Counted from the first letter of the stretch, positions 33,736-43,152 are shown. The stretch is DNA of 64,000 nucleotides from Ornithinimicrobium sufpigmenti (GCF_004322775.1 NZ_CP036403.1:1860001-1924000), one strand, 5' to 3'. The notes: a model not told the origin generated them from the letters alone. Translations and numbers: made by a program.

Positions 33736-34524
33736 ATGAGCACCGTTGAGCTGCACCACGACATCCAAGGGGAAGGTCCGCCCCTGCTTCTCATCGCCGG
33801 TCTGGGTCTCAGCTCCGGCGCGTGGGCCACCGTGGCTCCCGCGCTCGCGCAGTCCTACACCGTCATCACCGTCGACAACCGGGGGACGGGCCGCAGCCCG
33901 GTGCCGGAGGGTCCCTACACCATCGACGGCATGGCCGACGACATCGCGGCCCTGCTGCGGTCCCTCGACCTCGGGCCGGTGTCGGCGGTGGGCTGGTCGT
34001 TGGGCGGCTCGCTCCTGCAGTCGCTGCTCATCAACCACGGCGAGCTGATCGACAAGGCGGTCCTGCTCAACGCCTTCCCGTCCTACACCAAGGTGCAGGA
34101 CGCGTGGCTGGACGCCGGTCTCATCCTGAGGCAGTCCGGCCTGGAGCCCGCGGCCCTCGCCGTCCAGGGTCTCGCCTGGGCGCTGACGCCCCGGGCGCTG
34201 ACCAACCACGAGGCGCTCTACGAGACGCAGCGGATGGCGGCCGAGATGGATCCGCACCCCACCTCCTACGAGGGGTATGCCGGGCAGGCCGCCGGTCTGC
34301 GCGTGTACGACTCCCGGGAGCAGCTGCCGACGGTGACCAACAAGGTGCTGGTGCTGGCCGGGGCCGAGGACACCCTCACCCCGCCGTGGCAGTCGGTGGA
34401 GATGGCCGAGCTGATCCCCAACGCCCACCTGCAGATCCTGCCGCGCGGGAACCACGGCATGATCCTGGAGTACCCTGACGACACTCTGGCGGCCATCACC
34501 GCCTTCCTGAGCCGCCCGGCCTGA
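33736..34524 (+). CDS. Alpha/beta hydrolase 2
   Basis: A 262-residue hydrolase distinct from its neighbour. It has V-D-N-R-G-T-G-R-S before the elbow G-W-S-L-G-G, a G-A-E-D-T-L aspartate and R-G-N-H-G-M histidine. It resembles 3-oxoadipate enol-lactonase/menH-like hydrolases. AGGAGG lies just upstream of the ATG, 1 bp after the previous stop. It is the last gene of the luciferase-like operon, which ends in a strong terminator. Substrate unknown. Confidence 0.88.
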   Translation: MSTVELHHDIQGEGPPLLLIAGLGLSSGAWATVAPALAQSYTVITVDNRGTGRSPVPEGPYTIDGMADDIAALLRSLDLGPVSAVGWSLGGSLLQSLLINHGELIDKAVLLNAFPSYTKVQDAWLDAGLILRQSGLEPAALAVQGLAWALTPRALTNHEALYETQRMAAEMDPHPTSYEGYAGQAAGLRVYDSREQLPTVTNKVLVLAGAEDTLTPPWQSVEMAELIPNAHLQILPRGNHGMILEYPDDTLAAITAFLSRPA

Positions 34525-34574
34525 CCGGGGACCACGGCCACGGGGCACGACGCCCCTGGTGATCGCGCACGGAC

Positions 34575-34604
34575 GGCGGGCCCGGCCATTTGGCCGGGCC
34601 CGCC
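34575..34604 (+). terminator. Strong intrinsic-type terminator hairpin
   Basis: A perfect 13-bp stem (GGCGGGCCCGGCC / GGCCGGGCCCGCC) with loop ATTT, 50 bp after the hydrolase stop. It is followed by TGTATAG and then the ribosome binding site of the regulator gene, so it separates the operon from that gene. Confidence 0.75.
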
Positions 34605-34624
34605 TGTATAGAAGGAGTCCAACG

Positions 34625-36640
34625 GTGGACGACGTGACAGAGATGCCGGTCAAGGCGCTGGGCGAGCGGCTTTCCGCCCTCATCGGCAATCCCGACGAGC
34701 AGCTGGTCGACGAGGTCGTCGCCCAGGTGCAGCAGCTCCCGCCCGGTCCCACCCAGGAGCTGGTCTCGGCCTTGCTGGGTGCGGCGTTGCGAGCGCGCGA
34801 GGAGGTGGCCGAACACCGTCAGCGGGAGCGCGAGCTGCACGCGTTGTTCGACACCGCACGGGACCTCACCTCTTTCACGGATGTGGACGAGGTGCTCCGG
34901 GCCATCGTGGACCGGGTGCGGCGCCTGCTCATGGCTGACTCGTGCTACGTCGCCCTGAAGGACGAGGCAGCTGGTGACGCCTACATGCGCATCACCGCCG
35001 GGACGCTCAGCGCCTCCATCGAGTCGGTGCGCCAGAAGCCGGGTCAGGGTATCGGAGGCAAGATCATCTCCAGCGGCCGGCCGTTCTGGACCGAGAGCTA
35101 CCTGGAGGACCCGGACATCGAGCGGGTGCCGTCCGTCGCGGCCGCCGTCGAGGCCGACGGCATCCAGAGCATCGCGGGTGTGCCGATCAGCTCCGGCGGG
35201 GAGACCATCGGCGCCCTCTTCATCGCCAACCGGAGGAAGCACCGGTTCAGCGCCTCCGAGATGGCGTTGCTGGCCTCGCTCGGTGACCAGGCAGCCATCG
35301 CCCTAGCCAACGCCAACCTGATCGAGGAGCTGGAGCGCAACGCGCGGAGCTTGCGCGAGACCAACGACTCCTTGAGGCAGCGAACCCTGGCGCTGCAACG
35401 CTCGGCGCACACTCATGCCCAGCTGACCTCCCTGGCCCTGGACCGGGCATCGGCCCACGACTTCGTCGCCGCGGTGTGCGAGCTCCTGGGGGCCGACGTC
35501 CTGGGCCAGGTGAACGAGCAGGGGGACGTCGTCGCCGTCCACGCACTGCCGTCGGCACAGTTCGTCGTGCCGGAGCTGACCCAGGAGGCGGGCGCGCTCG
35601 CGTCAGGATCCGGTACGTCGACCGAGCGGTTGTCCCAGCAGGACTCGGTCCTGCGCGAGCGGTGGTTCGTCCCCGTCCGCGCAGGCAACTCCCGGCTGGG
35701 TTACCTCTTCGCAGCCTTCAGCGAGGCACAGACCGCGGTCGTGGTGCAGAACCTGGAGCAGAGCGCCCAGACCGCCGGGGTGCTGGAGCTGCTGGAGCGG
35801 CAGACCTTCTTCGTCGAGCAACAGCTGCGCGGTGAGCTGATCGACGACCTGCTGAGTGACCGGGCGCCATCCCCAGCCGTCGTCGAGCGGCGTGCTCAGC
35901 GTTCCGGCCTGCTGGACCCCTACGCCCCCCACTGGGTGTTCGTCCTGAGCGCCAGCGGTGAGATCACCCGTAAGCAGCTTGCTGAGCTGTGCGCCCGCAT
36001 CACCGGACCCGTGCGCGGACTGGCCTCGGAGTACGCGGGTGACATCGTCGCCGTCGTCCCCCTGTCCGCCTTCGCCGACCCCCAGGGGTTCATCAAGCAG
36101 GTGCGCGACGCACTGCGTCGAGCAGCCCCGGGATCGGTGCTCAGCGGCGGCGTCGGCGGGCTGGCTGCCGACTACTCCCAGTTGCGCGCGACCCACGCCG
36201 AGGCGTCCCGGTGCCTGCGCATCGTCCTCGCGCTGGGTCGGTCCGGCGAGGTCCTGTGCCGCGACGACCTCGGAGCCCTGGGGCTCGTGCTCGAGGGCAC
36301 GACCCGGGCTCGGGTGGACCGGATGCTCGACCGGCTCCTCGGCCCACTGATGCGCTACGACCGCGACCATGGCGCGATGCTCGTGGAGACCCTCGAGGCC
36401 TATTTCGAGGCTGGTCAGAACCCACGCACCGCCGCGACGACCCTCTTCGTCCACCCAAACACCGTCTACCAGCGGTTGGCGCGCATCGACCACGTGCTCG
36501 GGACCGAAGCGTGGCGGGAACCGGCCGGATCGCTGGAGATGCAGCTGGCCCTCCAGTTCTACCGGCTGACCCAGCACCTACCCCTGGAGGAGCTGCTGGC
36601 GGAGCCGCCCGCGGCGGGACCGGCCCGCGCGGTGAGCTGA
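34625..36640 (+). CDS. GAF-domain PucR/CdaR-type transcriptional regulator
   Basis: A 671-residue regulator. Residues ~60-230 are a GAF domain (H-A-L-F-D-T-A-R-D-L-T, G-I-G-G-K-I-I, I-A-G-V-P-I, G-A-L-F-I-A-N-R). A short helical linker and a CdaR-like region follow. The C-terminus has the PucR helix-turn-helix (F-V-H-P-N-T-V-Y-Q-R-L-A-R-I). Relatives activate catabolic operons for aromatic or heterocyclic compounds when a ligand binds. The GTG at 34625 has GAAGGAG 7 nt upstream. It is the only regulator inside the island and so the best candidate to read the shared promoter box, but this is inference. Confidence 0.88.
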   Translation: MDDVTEMPVKALGERLSALIGNPDEQLVDEVVAQVQQLPPGPTQELVSALLGAALRAREEVAEHRQRERELHALFDTARDLTSFTDVDEVLRAIVDRVRRLLMADSCYVALKDEAAGDAYMRITAGTLSASIESVRQKPGQGIGGKIISSGRPFWTESYLEDPDIERVPSVAAAVEADGIQSIAGVPISSGGETIGALFIANRRKHRFSASEMALLASLGDQAAIALANANLIEELERNARSLRETNDSLRQRTLALQRSAHTHAQLTSLALDRASAHDFVAAVCELLGADVLGQVNEQGDVVAVHALPSAQFVVPELTQEAGALASGSGTSTERLSQQDSVLRERWFVPVRAGNSRLGYLFAAFSEAQTAVVVQNLEQSAQTAGVLELLERQTFFVEQQLRGELIDDLLSDRAPSPAVVERRAQRSGLLDPYAPHWVFVLSASGEITRKQLAELCARITGPVRGLASEYAGDIVAVVPLSAFADPQGFIKQVRDALRRAAPGSVLSGGVGGLAADYSQLRATHAEASRCLRIVLALGRSGEVLCRDDLGALGLVLEGTTRARVDRMLDRLLGPLMRYDRDHGAMLVETLEAYFEAGQNPRTAATTLFVHPNTVYQRLARIDHVLGTEAWREPAGSLEMQLALQFYRLTQHLPLEELLAEPPAAGPARAVS

Positions 36641-36643
36641 CGG

Positions 36644-37165
36644 TCAGCCGAGAGGGTCGCCGACGGCGTCGGCAGGGTCCGCACCGCGGCCAGAGCTGCC
36701 GGCCTCGCGCTCGGCAATGCCCTTGATCGCCTGGAGCGTCAGCGGCATGTCATGGTGCGCAGACGCGGTCCGGACTGCCACCTGGGCGGGAGCTTCCTCC
36801 CCGAAGCGCTCGCGGAAGTACTGCTGTCCTGCCTCGGTGAACTCCCACGTGTGCGTCAGCTCGCAGCCGCCGTCGGACCGGGGGGTGAGCAGGTACCCCC
36901 ACCGCACATACCCGAGGCCCACCCCCCAGACGAACTCGCGCCCCGGGTCATCGGCGACCACGGTGGAGGTGGTCGTCCATTCGCGGCTCGGGCTGACGTT
37001 GTGCCCGGTGAAGCGGCCCCCGACCCCGGTGATGCTCGGGTCCTCCCACTGGCAGGATCGACAGGTCGGGCTCCACTCACCGGTGCGGGTGACGTCACGG
37101 ACGATCGCGTAGACGGCCTCGCAGGGCGCGTCGACGGTCACGCTCTCGCGGTGGGCCAACAACAT
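36644..37165 (-). CDS. SRPBCC (START-like) family protein
   Basis: A 173-residue protein of the polyketide cyclase/dehydrase (SRPBCC) superfamily. The N-terminal H-R-E-S-V-T-V-D-A-P-C-E-A-V-Y-A-I-V-R-D-V segment and the W-x-F-T-E region are typical. These proteins bind hydrophobic ligands in a helix-grip pocket. AGGAG precedes the ATG. It converges on the GAF-PucR gene (3-bp gap) and lies downstream of an MDR gene on the same strand. A role in handling a hydrophobic intermediate is possible. Confidence 0.82.
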   Translation of the reverse strand: MLLAHRESVTVDAPCEAVYAIVRDVTRTGEWSPTCRSCQWEDPSITGVGGRFTGHNVSPSREWTTTSTVVADDPGREFVWGVGLGYVRWGYLLTPRSDGGCELTHTWEFTEAGQQYFRERFGEEAPAQVAVRTASAHHDMPLTLQAIKGIAEREAGSSGRGADPADAVGDPLG

Positions 37166-37205
37166 GCGGGTTCTCCTAGGTCTCGTCGGACAGGGCTCGC
37201 CCCCG

Positions 37206-38159
37206 TCAGAAGGTCAGGACGATGCGTCCGCGCACCCCGCCGGCTTCCAGCATCCGGTGCGCCTCGGCCGCCTCGGTATAGGGCAGCTCGGCAGCCACCT
37301 TGAGCGGAAGCGTGCCGTCCTCGGCGTAGGCCGCAAGCTGCTGCAGCCGGTCCTGGGCGAGGTACTCGTCGCGGACCCGCACCGGGAACGTCTGGATCCC
37401 GCGCTCGTCCGGCCCCTCCCAGAAGCGGACGGTAGCCAGTCGCCCACCGTCGCGCAGGGCGGGAACGATCTGCTCACCCTGGACCGAGCCATCCACCAGG
37501 CCATCGACACCGTCGGGGAAGAGCTCCCTGATCGCCTGCGCGACGTCCGGCCCCCGCTCCACCACGTGGTCCGGGCGGAGGCTCATGACGAGCTCACGGT
37601 CCTTGGCCGCGGCGTCGGCGACGACGACCAGGCCCGCGGCGCGGGCGAGGCTCACGAGGTAGGTGCCCAAGGTGCCGGCGGCGCCCGTCACCGCCAGCGT
37701 GCTGCCCGGGGCCAGATCCAGCAGTGCCAAGGCCTGGAGTGCGGTCAGGCCATTCATCGGGACGGTGGCCGCCTGGGCGAGCGAGACGGAGTCGGGAACC
37801 ACCGTCATCGATTCCCAGGGGCCGACGAGGTGCTGTACGTAGGCGCCACCGGGTTGCCCGGTCGGCAGCGCGATCGCCATCAGCCGCTGCCCGACCTGCC
37901 AGGGAACATCCTCCCCGACGGCGTCCACCACGCCGGCCGCATCCATGCCGGGGACGTAGGGAGGCTGCGTGCCGTAGGTCCCGTAGGTCCCGGCCCGCAG
38001 GTGGGTGTCGGTCGGGCTGACCGCAGCGGCCGCCACACGGATGCGGACCTCTCCGGGGCCGGGCAGGGGAGCCGGGACCTCGTGGACGCCCAGCTGGTCA
38101 GGACCGCCGAAGTCCGTGACGCCGACGACGTGATGGTTCTGGGTAGCGGTGGGGGTCAT
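37206..38159 (-). CDS. NADP-dependent MDR oxidoreductase (quinone oxidoreductase-like)
   Basis: A 317-residue zinc-independent MDR enzyme: F-G-G-P-D-Q-L near the start, A-A-A-V-S-P-T-D-T-H, and cofactor motif G-A-A-G-T-L-G-T. It lacks catalytic cysteines. It probably reduces quinones or enones. The ATG at 38159 is chosen over the ATG at 38165 because a -10-like TAGCGT ends 8 nt upstream, placing the transcript start at this codon. A duplicated G-T-Y-G-T-Y-G-T segment reflects a small in-frame repeat. Confidence 0.85.
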   Translation of the reverse strand: MTPTATQNHHVVGVTDFGGPDQLGVHEVPAPLPGPGEVRIRVAAAAVSPTDTHLRAGTYGTYGTQPPYVPGMDAAGVVDAVGEDVPWQVGQRLMAIALPTGQPGGAYVQHLVGPWESMTVVPDSVSLAQAATVPMNGLTALQALALLDLAPGSTLAVTGAAGTLGTYLVSLARAAGLVVVADAAAKDRELVMSLRPDHVVERGPDVAQAIRELFPDGVDGLVDGSVQGEQIVPALRDGGRLATVRFWEGPDERGIQTFPVRVRDEYLAQDRLQQLAAYAEDGTLPLKVAAELPYTEAAEAHRMLEAGGVRGRIVLTF

Positions 38160-38167
38160 GCGCATTG

Positions 38168-38173
38168 ACGCTA
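38168..38173 (-). promoter_or_regulatory. -10 element of a probable leaderless promoter
   Basis: TAGCGT on the minus strand, 8 nt before the ATG at 38159. No ribosome binding site is present. Confidence 0.4.
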
Positions 38174-38297
38174 CGGGACCTGCCGTCAGCGTGATGTGGA
38201 CTTTGCACCACACTGACTCCCACAGATGGGTAGGTCTCTCCATACCCCTCGCGGGCGGCCCTGCTCCATTGTGGTCGGCAACCCAGTAGGAGGATCA

Positions 38298-39050
38298 ATG
38301 ACGATAGACCTGGGCGGTCGCAGCGCTTTTGTCACCGGCGCTGGCAGAGGTCTGGGCCGGGAGATTGCTGTGCACCTCGCCGGTCGAGGTGCCTCTGTCC
38401 TGGTGGCCGACCTCGACGAGCAATCAGCGCATGAGGTCGCGGCGCACATCACCAACCACGGGGGCAGGGCCGAGTCCTGCCACCTCGACGTGCGGGAGCC
38501 CGCCAGCGTGCAGGCTGCCGTCGAGCAGGCCACCGCACTGGGCCCGCTGCGTATCGCGGTGAACAATGCCGGTGTGGCCGGGGCCGTGGTGCCGGTGGCC
38601 GACTATCCACTCGCCGAATGGCGCCGGATCCTGGACACGAACCTCGACGGGGTCCTCCACTGTCTGCAGGCCGAGCTGCCCGTCATGCAGCGGGCCGGCG
38701 GCGGCTCGATCATCAACATGGCCTCGGTCCTGGGCACGGTGGGGCGGCCGCACGCCTCCGCCTACGTCGCGGCCAAGCACGCAGTGATCGGGCTGACCCG
38801 CAGCGCCGCCATGGAGTACGGCCACGACGGCATACGGGTGAACGCGGTGGCTCCTGGCTACGTCATCACCGACCTCAACCGCGAACGACTCACACCCGAG
38901 ATCCAGCAGGCCATCGCCCAGGACACGGCGCTGGGCCGTCTGGGCACCATCGAAGAGATCGTCGGCATCGTCGGCTTCCTCGCCAGCGACGCCGCGTCGT
39001 ACGTGACCGGCAGCTGCCAGGTCGTCGACGGGGGCTACTCCGCGCACTGA
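38298..39050 (+). CDS. Short-chain dehydrogenase/reductase (FabG-like)
   Basis: A 250-residue classical SDR: T-G-A-G-R-G-L-G cofactor loop, N-N-A-G-V, then a conserved serine in N-M-A-S-V and Y-V-A-A-K. The C-terminal V-D-G-G-Y-S is typical. An acidic V-A-D-L-D segment after beta-2 suggests NAD(H). AGGAGG lies 6 nt before the ATG. It leads into the dppBCDF-like genes (57-bp gap) and may be co-transcribed with them. It is divergent from the MDR gene. Confidence 0.9.
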   Translation: MTIDLGGRSAFVTGAGRGLGREIAVHLAGRGASVLVADLDEQSAHEVAAHITNHGGRAESCHLDVREPASVQAAVEQATALGPLRIAVNNAGVAGAVVPVADYPLAEWRRILDTNLDGVLHCLQAELPVMQRAGGGSIINMASVLGTVGRPHASAYVAAKHAVIGLTRSAAMEYGHDGIRVNAVAPGYVITDLNRERLTPEIQQAIAQDTALGRLGTIEEIVGIVGFLASDAASYVTGSCQVVDGGYSAH

Positions 39051-39107
39051 CGTCCGTCCCCGGCGCCGCGACAACCCATCCACATCCACCCCTTATGGAG
39101 TAGGCAC

Positions 39108-40052
39108 TTGAGCAAGTTTCTCTTGACGCGCCTCATCACGACGTTACCCGTCCTCCTGATCGTGACCTTCGTCGTCTTCGGCCTCGTCCTGCTCATCCCG
39201 GGTGACCCGGCCGTGACCATCGCGGGACCGGACGCCACGACCGAGCAGGTCGCCGCGGTCCGCGAGCGCCTCGGGCTGAACGACCCGGTGCTGATCCAGT
39301 ACTGGAACTGGCTGGTCTCCGCGGTCCAGGGCGACCTGGGGACGTCCCTGTTCACCAGCCGCCCGGTGGCGCGCAGCATCGCCGACAGTCTGCCGGTCAC
39401 GCTGGCGCTCACGGCGGCTGCCGTGCTGGTCTCGCTGGTCATCGCCATCCCGCTGGCCATCGTCGCCGCCCTGCGTCAGGGCTCCTGGATCGACCGGCTC
39501 GCCAGCCTGGGATCGTCGGTCGGTATCGCGCTGCCCTCGTTCTGGCTCGGCATGATGCTGGTGCTCCTGTTCAGCATCAACCTCGGCGTCCTGCCGGCCA
39601 CCGGGTACGTGCCGCTGGCGGACGACCCCGGGCAGTGGGCGCGTCACCTGATCCTGCCGGCCATCACCCTCGGTGTGGCCGCCGCGGCGGAAAGTGCGCG
39701 TCAGCTGCGGGGCTCGATCATCGAGGTGATGAAGCAGGACTACGTGCGCACCGCCCGCGCCAAGGGCCTGCAGGGCTGGGTCGTCATCGGCAAGCACGTG
39801 ATGAAGAACGCGAGCGTGCCCCTGGTGACCGTCCTGGGTGTGCAGATCACCTTCATGCTCGGAGGCGCGCTGCTGGTGGAGCAGGTCTTCGGCATCCCGG
39901 GGATGGGCATGGTGGCCATCAACGCCGTGACCCAGCGCGACATCCCCGTCATCCAGGGCATCGTCCTGATCGCCGTCCTCGTCGCCATGATCGTCAACCT
40001 GCTGGTCGACGTCACCTATGGCTTCCTCAACCCGAAGGTGCGCCCCCGATGA
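39108..40052 (+). CDS. Peptide-type ABC transporter permease (DppB-like), second system
   Basis: A 314-residue permease with six predicted helices, L-I-P-G-D-P-A-V-T-I-A-G after helix 1, and the E-A-A-like loop Y-V-R-T-A-R-A-K-G-L. It has a TTG start, supported by GGAG 7 nt upstream. An ATGA overlap joins it to the next permease gene. Unlike the first system, no binding-protein gene precedes it; four candidates lie 5.5-12 kb downstream. Confidence 0.9.
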   Translation: MSKFLLTRLITTLPVLLIVTFVVFGLVLLIPGDPAVTIAGPDATTEQVAAVRERLGLNDPVLIQYWNWLVSAVQGDLGTSLFTSRPVARSIADSLPVTLALTAAAVLVSLVIAIPLAIVAALRQGSWIDRLASLGSSVGIALPSFWLGMMLVLLFSINLGVLPATGYVPLADDPGQWARHLILPAITLGVAAAAESARQLRGSIIEVMKQDYVRTARAKGLQGWVVIGKHVMKNASVPLVTVLGVQITFMLGGALLVEQVFGIPGMGMVAINAVTQRDIPVIQGIVLIAVLVAMIVNLLVDVTYGFLNPKVRPR

Positions 40053-40993
40053 GCATCCCTCCCGCAGAAGAGACTGTGCAGCCGACCGCCACCCGTGTCG
40101 ACGGCGCAGCCGAGGCGAGCTCGGTCGCGCCGATCGCCGGCAAACGACCGGGCGCGCTGGGGGACTTCCTCCGGCGTGTGCGCAGCAACCGTTCCGCGGT
40201 CATCGCCCTCGGCGTGCTGCTGGCTCTCACCCTCCTGGCGATCGTCGCACCCTGGATCACCCCCCACGATCCGACCCAGCAGGACCTCACCAAGGTGCTC
40301 CTGCCGCCCGGGTCGGAGGGCCACCTGCTGGGAACCGACCAGCTCGGACGGGACATCCTGTCCCGCCTGCTGACCGGCACGAGCACCAGCATGTTCGCCG
40401 TCGTCATCGCCCTGGCGGTGGCGCTCGCCATCGGGCTCCCCGCCGGTTTCGTGTCCGGCTACTTCGGCGGACCCGTCGACACCGTCATCATGCGGCTGAA
40501 CGACGCCGGCATGAGCTTCCCCCCGCTGCTGCTCGCGATCGCCCTGGTGGGCATCCTCGGTCCTAACCTCGTCAACGCGATGATCGCGGTCGGTCTGCTG
40601 CTGGCACCGCGGTTCATCCGGCTCATGCGCGGGGTCGTGATGGGGCTGAAGGAAGAGACGTTCATCGAGGCGTCCCGGAGCATCGGCACCCCCACCTACC
40701 GCATCATCCTGCGCCACATCGTCCCGAACGCCATGTCGCCCCTGACCGTCGCCATCGCGGTCACCTCCGGAGCCGCCATGCTCTCGGAGGCGGGCCTGTC
40801 CTTCCTCGGGCTCGGAGTGCAGCCCCCGGACACCAGCTGGGGCTCGATGATCCGCGACGGCTTCCTCTACTTCAGGCGGGCCCCGCACCTGGGCATCTAC
40901 CCCGGCATCCTCATCTCCCTGACCGTCCTCACCTTCGTCATCCTCGGCGACGGGCTCCGGGACGCTCTGGGTCGCGAGGAGCGCAAGGAGTGA
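40049..40993 (+). CDS. Peptide-type ABC transporter permease (DppC-like), second system
   Basis: A 314-residue permease with an Ala/Pro-rich cytoplasmic head, then the first membrane helix (V-I-A-L-G-V-L-L-A-L) and the DppC hallmark G-T-D-Q-L-G-R-D-I-L-S-R. The five-helix BPD core includes the E-A-S-R-S-I-G loop. ATGA overlap with dppB-like. Here permease and ATPase are separate genes, unlike the fused dppC-D at 16.7-18.6 kb. Confidence 0.9.
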   Translation: MSIPPAEETVQPTATRVDGAAEASSVAPIAGKRPGALGDFLRRVRSNRSAVIALGVLLALTLLAIVAPWITPHDPTQQDLTKVLLPPGSEGHLLGTDQLGRDILSRLLTGTSTSMFAVVIALAVALAIGLPAGFVSGYFGGPVDTVIMRLNDAGMSFPPLLLAIALVGILGPNLVNAMIAVGLLLAPRFIRLMRGVVMGLKEETFIEASRSIGTPTYRIILRHIVPNAMSPLTVAIAVTSGAAMLSEAGLSFLGLGVQPPDTSWGSMIRDGFLYFRRAPHLGIYPGILISLTVLTFVILGDGLRDALGREERKE

Positions 40994-41052
40994 GCCGCGC
41001 GAGCACCCGACCCCGTACGCCATACCCACCAACGCAGCCCACAGGAGGCCCC

Positions 41053-42060
41053 ATGAGCCCGCAGGAGCACGCCGAGGACGTCCTGCTCGATGTCCAGGGA
41101 CTGGAGGTCGAGGTCCTCACCGGAGACGGATGGGCCACCGTCGTCGACGGTGTCAGCTTCTCGCTCCGTCGCGGTGAGACCCTGGGCCTCGTCGGCGAGT
41201 CCGGCAGTGGCAAGAGCGTCACCTGCCTGTCGATCGCCCAGCTGATGCCCCGGCGCCAGACCCGGATCCGGGCCGAACGGCTGACCCTCGGCGGGGAGAA
41301 CATCGCCGGCCTCGACGAGCGGGCGATGTCGGCCTTCCGGGGCGAGCGCATCGCGATGATCTTCCAGGAGCCGATGAGCAGCCTCAACCCGGCCTTCACC
41401 GTGGGGGACCAGATCGGTGAGCCCTTGCGTCGGCACCGAGGCCTGTCCCGCAAGCAGGCCCGCCGGGAGGCGATCGAGCTCCTGCGTCGGGTCGGTGTCC
41501 CCGTCCCGGAGCGCCGGGTGGACCAGTATCCGTTCGAGTTCTCCGGCGGTATGCGGCAGCGCGTCATGATCGCCATGGCGCTCTCCTGCGACCCCGAGGT
41601 GCTGATCGCCGACGAGCCGACCACGGCGCTGGACGTGACCGTCCAGGCGCAGATCCTCGACCTGATCAAGAGCATCCAGGAGGAGCGGGGGATCTCGGTC
41701 ATCTTCATCACCCACGACCTGGGCGTGGTCGCAGACATCTGCGACCGCGTGATGGTCATGTATGCCGGACAGATCGTCGAGGGGGCGGAGGTGCACCGTG
41801 TCTTCGAGGAGCCGCAGCACCCCTATCAGGAGGGCCTCATCGCGGCGATGCCCCGGCTGGACAACAAGGGGGAGCTGCGCAGCATCCCGGGATCCCCGCC
41901 CCGGATCGGGCGGTTCCCCCAGGGGTGCCGCTTCCACCCCCGGTGCCCGTATGCCGTCGAGGCCTGCAAGGAGGGAACCATCCCCCTGCTCGAGGTCCAC
42001 CCCGAACACACCTCGCGGTGCATCCGCGCCGACGAACTGATCCTGGAAGGAACGTCGTGA
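41053..42060 (+). CDS. Peptide-type ABC transporter ATPase (DppD-like), second system
   Basis: A 335-residue ATPase: Walker A G-E-S-G-S-G-K-S-V, Q-loop F-Q-E-P-M-S-S-L-N-P, signature F-S-G-G-M-R-Q-R, Walker B V-L-I-A-D-E-P. The C-terminal oligopeptide domain has F-H-P-R-C-P-Y. The ATG at 41053 has AGGAGG 5 nt upstream and starts close to the conserved domain; an upstream in-frame GTG overlapping the previous stop is less likely. A TGATG overlap leads to the next ATPase. Confidence 0.92.
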   Translation: MSPQEHAEDVLLDVQGLEVEVLTGDGWATVVDGVSFSLRRGETLGLVGESGSGKSVTCLSIAQLMPRRQTRIRAERLTLGGENIAGLDERAMSAFRGERIAMIFQEPMSSLNPAFTVGDQIGEPLRRHRGLSRKQARREAIELLRRVGVPVPERRVDQYPFEFSGGMRQRVMIAMALSCDPEVLIADEPTTALDVTVQAQILDLIKSIQEERGISVIFITHDLGVVADICDRVMVMYAGQIVEGAEVHRVFEEPQHPYQEGLIAAMPRLDNKGELRSIPGSPPRIGRFPQGCRFHPRCPYAVEACKEGTIPLLEVHPEHTSRCIRADELILEGTS

Positions 42061-43109
42061 TGAGCGAGCCGACGACACTCGAGCCGACCACACTCGAGCC
42101 GCAGCCGCTGCTGTCGGTCCGGGACCTGCGGGTCACCTTCCGCGGCCGGCGACAGCTCTTCAGCCGCACCCCCGCACCGGAGGTGCACGCCGTCGACGGA
42201 GTCTCCTTCGACGTCTATCCGGGCGAGACCCTGAGCCTGGTGGGGGAGTCGGGGTGCGGAAAGTCGACGACGGCCCGCGGCCTGATGCGACTGGTCGAGC
42301 CGGACGCCGGCACGGTGCACCTCAACGGCCAGGAGCTGCTGAGGCTGCCGGCGAAGCAGCTGCGATCAGCCAGGCAGAACATCCAGATGGTCTTCCAAGA
42401 TCCGTACTCCTCCCTCGACCCGTCGATGCTCGTGGGTGCCTCGATCGCCGAGCCTCTGGACGCGCACACCACCCTGACCCGGGCCGAGAAGGCCGAGCGG
42501 GTCGCCGAGTCGCTGCGACAGGTGGGTCTGGAGCCGGACTACGGCAACCGCTACCCGCACGAGTTCTCCGGCGGCCAGCGACAGCGCATCACGATCGCCC
42601 GCGCGATCTCGATCAAGCCCCAGCTCCTGATCCTCGACGAGGCGGTCAGCGCCCTGGACGTCTCGACGCAGAACCAGGTGCTGGAGCTGCTGGAGCAGCT
42701 GCAGGCGGAGCTGGGGCTGGCCTACCTTTTCATCGCCCACGACCTGTCGGTCGTGCGGCACATCTCCGACCGGGTCGCCGTGATGTACATGGGGCGGGTC
42801 GTCGAGCACGGGGACGTGGACCAGGTCTTCGAGAGCCCGACCCACCCCTACACCCAGGCGCTGCGCAGTGCCGTACCGGTGCCCTCGCCGCGTATCCAGC
42901 GGCAGCGCAAGCGGATGGTGCTGCAGGGCGACCCGCCGGACCCGTCCAACCTGCCGCCGGGGTGTCGCTTCAGCAGCCGTTGCCCGTACGTCATGGACGT
43001 CTGCGTGCAGGTCGACCCCCCGGCCTACCCGCTGCCCGGGGGAGGGGCCTCCGCGTGCCACCTGGTCCCGGACCGGGCAGACAGCGGGTTGGTGAAGACC
43101 CCCGGCTGA
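42060..43109 (+). CDS. Peptide-type ABC transporter ATPase (DppF-like), second system
   Basis: A 349-residue ATPase: Walker A G-E-S-G-C-G-K-S-T, F-Q-D-P-Y-S-S-L-D-P, signature F-S-G-G-Q-R-Q-R, Walker B L-L-I-L-D-E-A and the C-terminal C-R-F-S-S-R-C-P. The head contains an in-frame duplicated E-P-T-T-L unit from a 15-bp repeat (about 42066-42095). The ATG at 42060 overlaps the previous stop by one base. It is the last gene of the second importer; a promoter for the SDR-MFS pair follows. Confidence 0.92.
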   Translation: MSEPTTLEPTTLEPQPLLSVRDLRVTFRGRRQLFSRTPAPEVHAVDGVSFDVYPGETLSLVGESGCGKSTTARGLMRLVEPDAGTVHLNGQELLRLPAKQLRSARQNIQMVFQDPYSSLDPSMLVGASIAEPLDAHTTLTRAEKAERVAESLRQVGLEPDYGNRYPHEFSGGQRQRITIARAISIKPQLLILDEAVSALDVSTQNQVLELLEQLQAELGLAYLFIAHDLSVVRHISDRVAVMYMGRVVEHGDVDQVFESPTHPYTQALRSAVPVPSPRIQRQRKRMVLQGDPPDPSNLPPGCRFSSRCPYVMDVCVQVDPPAYPLPGGGASACHLVPDRADSGLVKTPG

Positions 43110-43152
43110 GCACCCCCCGGGGGCGGGTCAACCGACACCACGGAGCCGGAGG

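Noticed and set aside
25126..34524. Rut-type pyrimidine catabolism (luciferase-like enzyme, flavin reductase, hydrolase)
   Set aside because: The combination recalls RutA/RutF/RutD, but RutB and RutC counterparts and a uracil permease are absent, and the CoA-transferase, molybdenum hydroxylase and SDR genes do not fit.
38191..38208. TGTGG-N8-CCACA inverted repeat between divergent MDR and SDR genes
   Set aside because: The arms are only 5 bp and the spacing differs from the shared promoter box, so I did not add it to the regulon.
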